A stretch of DNA of 15,600 bases from positions 1-15,600 of the forward strand of contig JBHENN010000036.1 in the NCBI GenBank assembly GCA_046262015.1, given 5' to 3'. Positions 14,026 to 15,600 of this stretch are shown piece by piece. This DNA comes from JBHENN01 sp046262015 (lineage in GTDB: Bacteria > Actinomycetota > CADDZG01 > WHSQ01). How positions within the stretch are numbered: position 1 is the first letter of the stretch; every line of letters begins with the position of its first letter. A model generated the notes under the pieces. It saw only the letters and a program-made list of their open reading frames with translations, was not told the origin of the DNA and searched no databases. The translations under genes and the position numbers were made by a program.

Positions 14026-14766
14026 TCAGACGGGGGCGGTCTCCGAGCGCGCGCCGACGTTGGCTTGTTTGATGCGGCGGAAGTCGCCGGGCACGGGCGG
14101 AAGATCGGTGAGCTGGAAGTCGACGAACGCATCGAGATCGAGCTGCAGCGCGGGGTTGTGCCGGCGTTCTCTCCCGATCGTCGTGACGGTCTTGCCGTCC
14201 ATGCCGCGCCCACACGTCGACCCCGCGTAATGACCCGGATAGACCTCGACGTCGTCCCTCAGCTCGAGGAGCCGGCGGAGCGAGGCGTGGAGCGCGCGGG
14301 CTCGCTCGCCGAGCTCGCTCCGGTCCACGTCGGCGAGCGCGAGGTCGACGCGCCCGACGTCGCCGACGAACAGCGTGTCGCCGGTCAGCACGAACCAATC
14401 GTCGACGACGAGGGCGACGTGTTCGGGGGTGTGACCGGGGGTCTCGATCACTTCGATCGTCCGGTTGCCGACGGCGACGGTCGCGCCGCCGGCGAGGGGC
14501 CGGAAGGGGAAACCAACGTCGGCGCGCCGGCCGAGATGGAGCTCGGCGCCGGTCGCCTCGGCCAGGCCGCGGGCTCCCGACACGTGGTCGGCGTGGATGT
14601 GGGTCTCGAGGACGTGAGCGACGACCATCGCGTTGCTCTCAGCCATCTCGACGTAGCGGTCGACGTCCCCCTGGGGATCGACGACGGCGCACAGCCCGAG
14701 CGTCGGGCACCCGACGAGGTAGGACGCGCACGATCGCTCCTCGTGGAGCACCTGACGGAAGTACAT
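14026..14766 (-). CDS. ETHE1-like persulfide (sulfur) dioxygenase, metallo-beta-lactamase fold
   Basis: A 246-residue single-domain metallo-beta-lactamase-fold protein of the ETHE1/PDO group, which uses Fe(II) and O2 to oxidise glutathione or other low-molecular-weight persulfides to sulfite. Motifs: THIHADH (55-61), TPGHTPEH (109-116), LTGDTLFVGDVGRVDL (127-142) and YPGHYAGSTCG (176-186). By analogy His56, His112 and Asp130 would be the iron ligands. The LFVGDVGRVDL segment and the mid/late MDGKTVTTIGRERR block favour persulfide dioxygenase over glyoxalase II. There is no fused rhodanese domain. The ATG has AGGGGG close upstream and lies 23 bases after dsrE2, the last gene of a tusA-dsrE2-dioxygenase operon. 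Thiol cofactor in this organism (glutathione or mycothiol-type) is unknown. Confidence 0.88.
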   Translation of the reverse strand: MYFRQVLHEERSCASYLVGCPTLGLCAVVDPQGDVDRYVEMAESNAMVVAHVLETHIHADHVSGARGLAEATGAELHLGRRADVGFPFRPLAGGATVAVGNRTIEVIETPGHTPEHVALVVDDWFVLTGDTLFVGDVGRVDLALADVDRSELGERARALHASLRRLLELRDDVEVYPGHYAGSTCGRGMDGKTVTTIGRERRHNPALQLDLDAFVDFQLTDLPPVPGDFRRIKQANVGARSETAPV

Positions 14767-14789
14767 CGCTCCCCCTACTCCCTAGCGGA

Positions 14790-15326
14790 CTAGACGAACA
14801 GTTGCACGTCGGCGTCGCCGGCGAAATCCAGGAACGTCGGAGCCCCGGCGAGCTCCACCCCGTCGATCAGATCCTCCGCCCGCACGCCCATCACCGCAAG
14901 GGTCGTGTTGCACGCGAACAGCCTCACGCCGAGCTCGCGCGCGATATCGAGCAACTCGGATACCGGCGCCAGGTTGGAGCGCTTGAGCCATCCCTTCATC
15001 ATCCACGTGGCGGCGGACCTCATCCCCGGCAACGCGCCGATGACCGTCGGGATCCCTACCGGCACCCCTCTCACCGGCGGGGGCATCGCCGGGTTCCCGA
15101 CCGGGCTGACGGCCAGCTTGCGCGAGCGCTTCTCGTGGACGATGTCGAGCCCGTAGAAGGTGAAGAAGATCCCGACGTCCCAGCCCATGCTCGCGGCCGT
15201 CGTCGCCAGCACGAGCGGGGGGTAGGCCTGGTCCAGGCTGCCCTTCGAGGCGATCAAGGCAAGACGCTTAGGCGCGGCGGAAAAAGGGGCCTCCACCGTG
15301 TGAGCCGGCAGCAGCTCGGTCGTCAT
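14790..15326 (-). CDS. DsrE2-type DsrE/DsrF/DrsH-like sulfur carrier protein
   Basis: A 178-residue protein of the DsrE2 group (DsrE/DsrF/DrsH-like family), implicated in sulfurtransfer between rhodanese, TusA and downstream enzymes. Typical stretches are RLALIASKGSLDQAYPPLVL (21-40), ASMGWDVGIFFTFYGLDI (45-62) and the cysteine region RLFACNTTLAVMGV (135-148). Cys139 is the only cysteine and so the probable sulfur carrier. The middle (about 86-112) is Gly/Pro/Met-rich and moderately hydrophobic; DsrE2 proteins have been described as membrane-associated, but no clear transmembrane helix is present. The ATG overlaps the tusA stop (ATGA) and has GAGGAGGG upstream, so the two are translationally coupled. 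Confidence 0.85.
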   Translation of the reverse strand: MTTELLPAHTVEAPFSAAPKRLALIASKGSLDQAYPPLVLATTAASMGWDVGIFFTFYGLDIVHEKRSRKLAVSPVGNPAMPPPVRGVPVGIPTVIGALPGMRSAATWMMKGWLKRSNLAPVSELLDIARELGVRLFACNTTLAVMGVRAEDLIDGVELAGAPTFLDFAGDADVQLFV

Positions 15327-15565
15327 CGGACCCTCCTCACCCGGTACCGGAACAGCTCGCCCTCGGCGTCTTGGGAGCAGAGCTCGTGCCCGGTGTTCCG
15401 GCACCACGCCGCCATGTTGGCCCTGGACCCCGGATCGGTCGTCCACAACTCGACGACGGCGTCCACCGGCACCCGCCGGATCGCCTGCGCCAGCCTGATG
15501 GTGGGCATGGGACAGACCGCCCCCCGTGCGTCCACCCGCTCCGCCACCGTTACGACCTCGCCCAT
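15323..15565 (-). CDS. tusA: TusA-family sulfur carrier protein
   Basis: An 80-residue TusA-like protein (SirA/YedF/TusA family) that carries sulfane sulfur as a cysteine persulfide. The signature DARGAVCPMPTIRLAQAI holds the CPxP motif with Cys18 as the carrier; the later WTTDPGSRANMAAWCRNTGH is the usual second half. The start chosen is the ATG at 15565, with GAGGAGG 7 bases upstream; an ATG at 15589 would add eight residues but lies across that binding site. The stop overlaps the dsrE2 start by 4 bases. Here TusA probably works with DsrE2 and the persulfide dioxygenase rather than in tRNA thiolation. Only 35 bases remain to the window edge, so its own promoter or earlier operon genes may lie outside. 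Confidence 0.9.
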   Translation of the reverse strand: MGEVVTVAERVDARGAVCPMPTIRLAQAIRRVPVDAVVELWTTDPGSRANMAAWCRNTGHELCSQDAEGELFRYRVRRVR

Positions 15566-15600
15566 CGAGAAACCTCCTCGTCCGTCCATGTATCGCGATG

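Noticed and set aside
14026..14766. Glyoxalase II (hydroxyacylglutathione hydrolase)
   Set aside because: The motif set around GDTLFVGDVGRVDL and the sulfur-carrier neighbours fit ETHE1-type persulfide dioxygenase better.

Overview
The window is GC-rich bacterial DNA from an actinomycetote, probably an uncultured or poorly sampled lineage; I cannot assign class or genus from sequence alone. Three things point to the phylum: a 24-codon gene matching the actinobacterial ribosomal protein bL37, a structured leader RNA between rpsO and pnp like the Actino-pnp motif, and frequent GTG starts with GTGA/ATGA stop-start overlaps. Apart from bL37, every gene lies on the minus strand and reads right to left. 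No tRNA, rRNA, CRISPR array, insertion sequence or broken gene was seen.

Right end (about 14026-15565): a compact three-gene sulfur-handling operon, tusA, then dsrE2, then an ETHE1-like persulfide dioxygenase. TusA and DsrE2 would carry sulfane sulfur on cysteines, and the metallo-beta-lactamase-fold enzyme would oxidise a persulfide such as glutathione or another thiol persulfide to sulfite. The operon converges on the tiny plus-strand bL37 gene (13946-14020), with only 5 bases between the two stop codons. A strong 10-bp hairpin (13841-13864) lies between bL37 and rimP.

Centre (about 5783-13796): the conserved translation and RNA-metabolism block in the order rimP, nusA, ylxR, infB, ylxP, rbfA, nrnA (DHH), truB, ribF, rpsO. 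Genes overlap or are a few bases apart, so translational coupling is likely. The block covers 30S maturation (RimP, RbfA, S15), transcription termination/antitermination (NusA), initiation (IF2), tRNA modification (TruB), nanoRNA/cyclic-dinucleotide turnover (NrnA) and FAD synthesis (RibF). The longer gaps lie before rpsO and before pnp, and both look like regulatory leaders.

Left end (1-5574): pnp (PNPase with an unusual Arg/Gly/Asp repeat tail), an M16 zinc peptidase, dapB, a small predicted exported or lipid-anchored protein of unknown function, and dapA cut by the window edge. DapA and DapB are consecutive steps of lysine/diaminopimelate synthesis, so the unknown protein sits inside a cell-wall precursor cluster. 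Most of the window is standard housekeeping sequence. The points most worth a second look are the bL37 micro-gene with its convergent antisense layout, the pnp leader RNA, the sulfur operon, the PNPase tail and the unknown dap-cluster protein.
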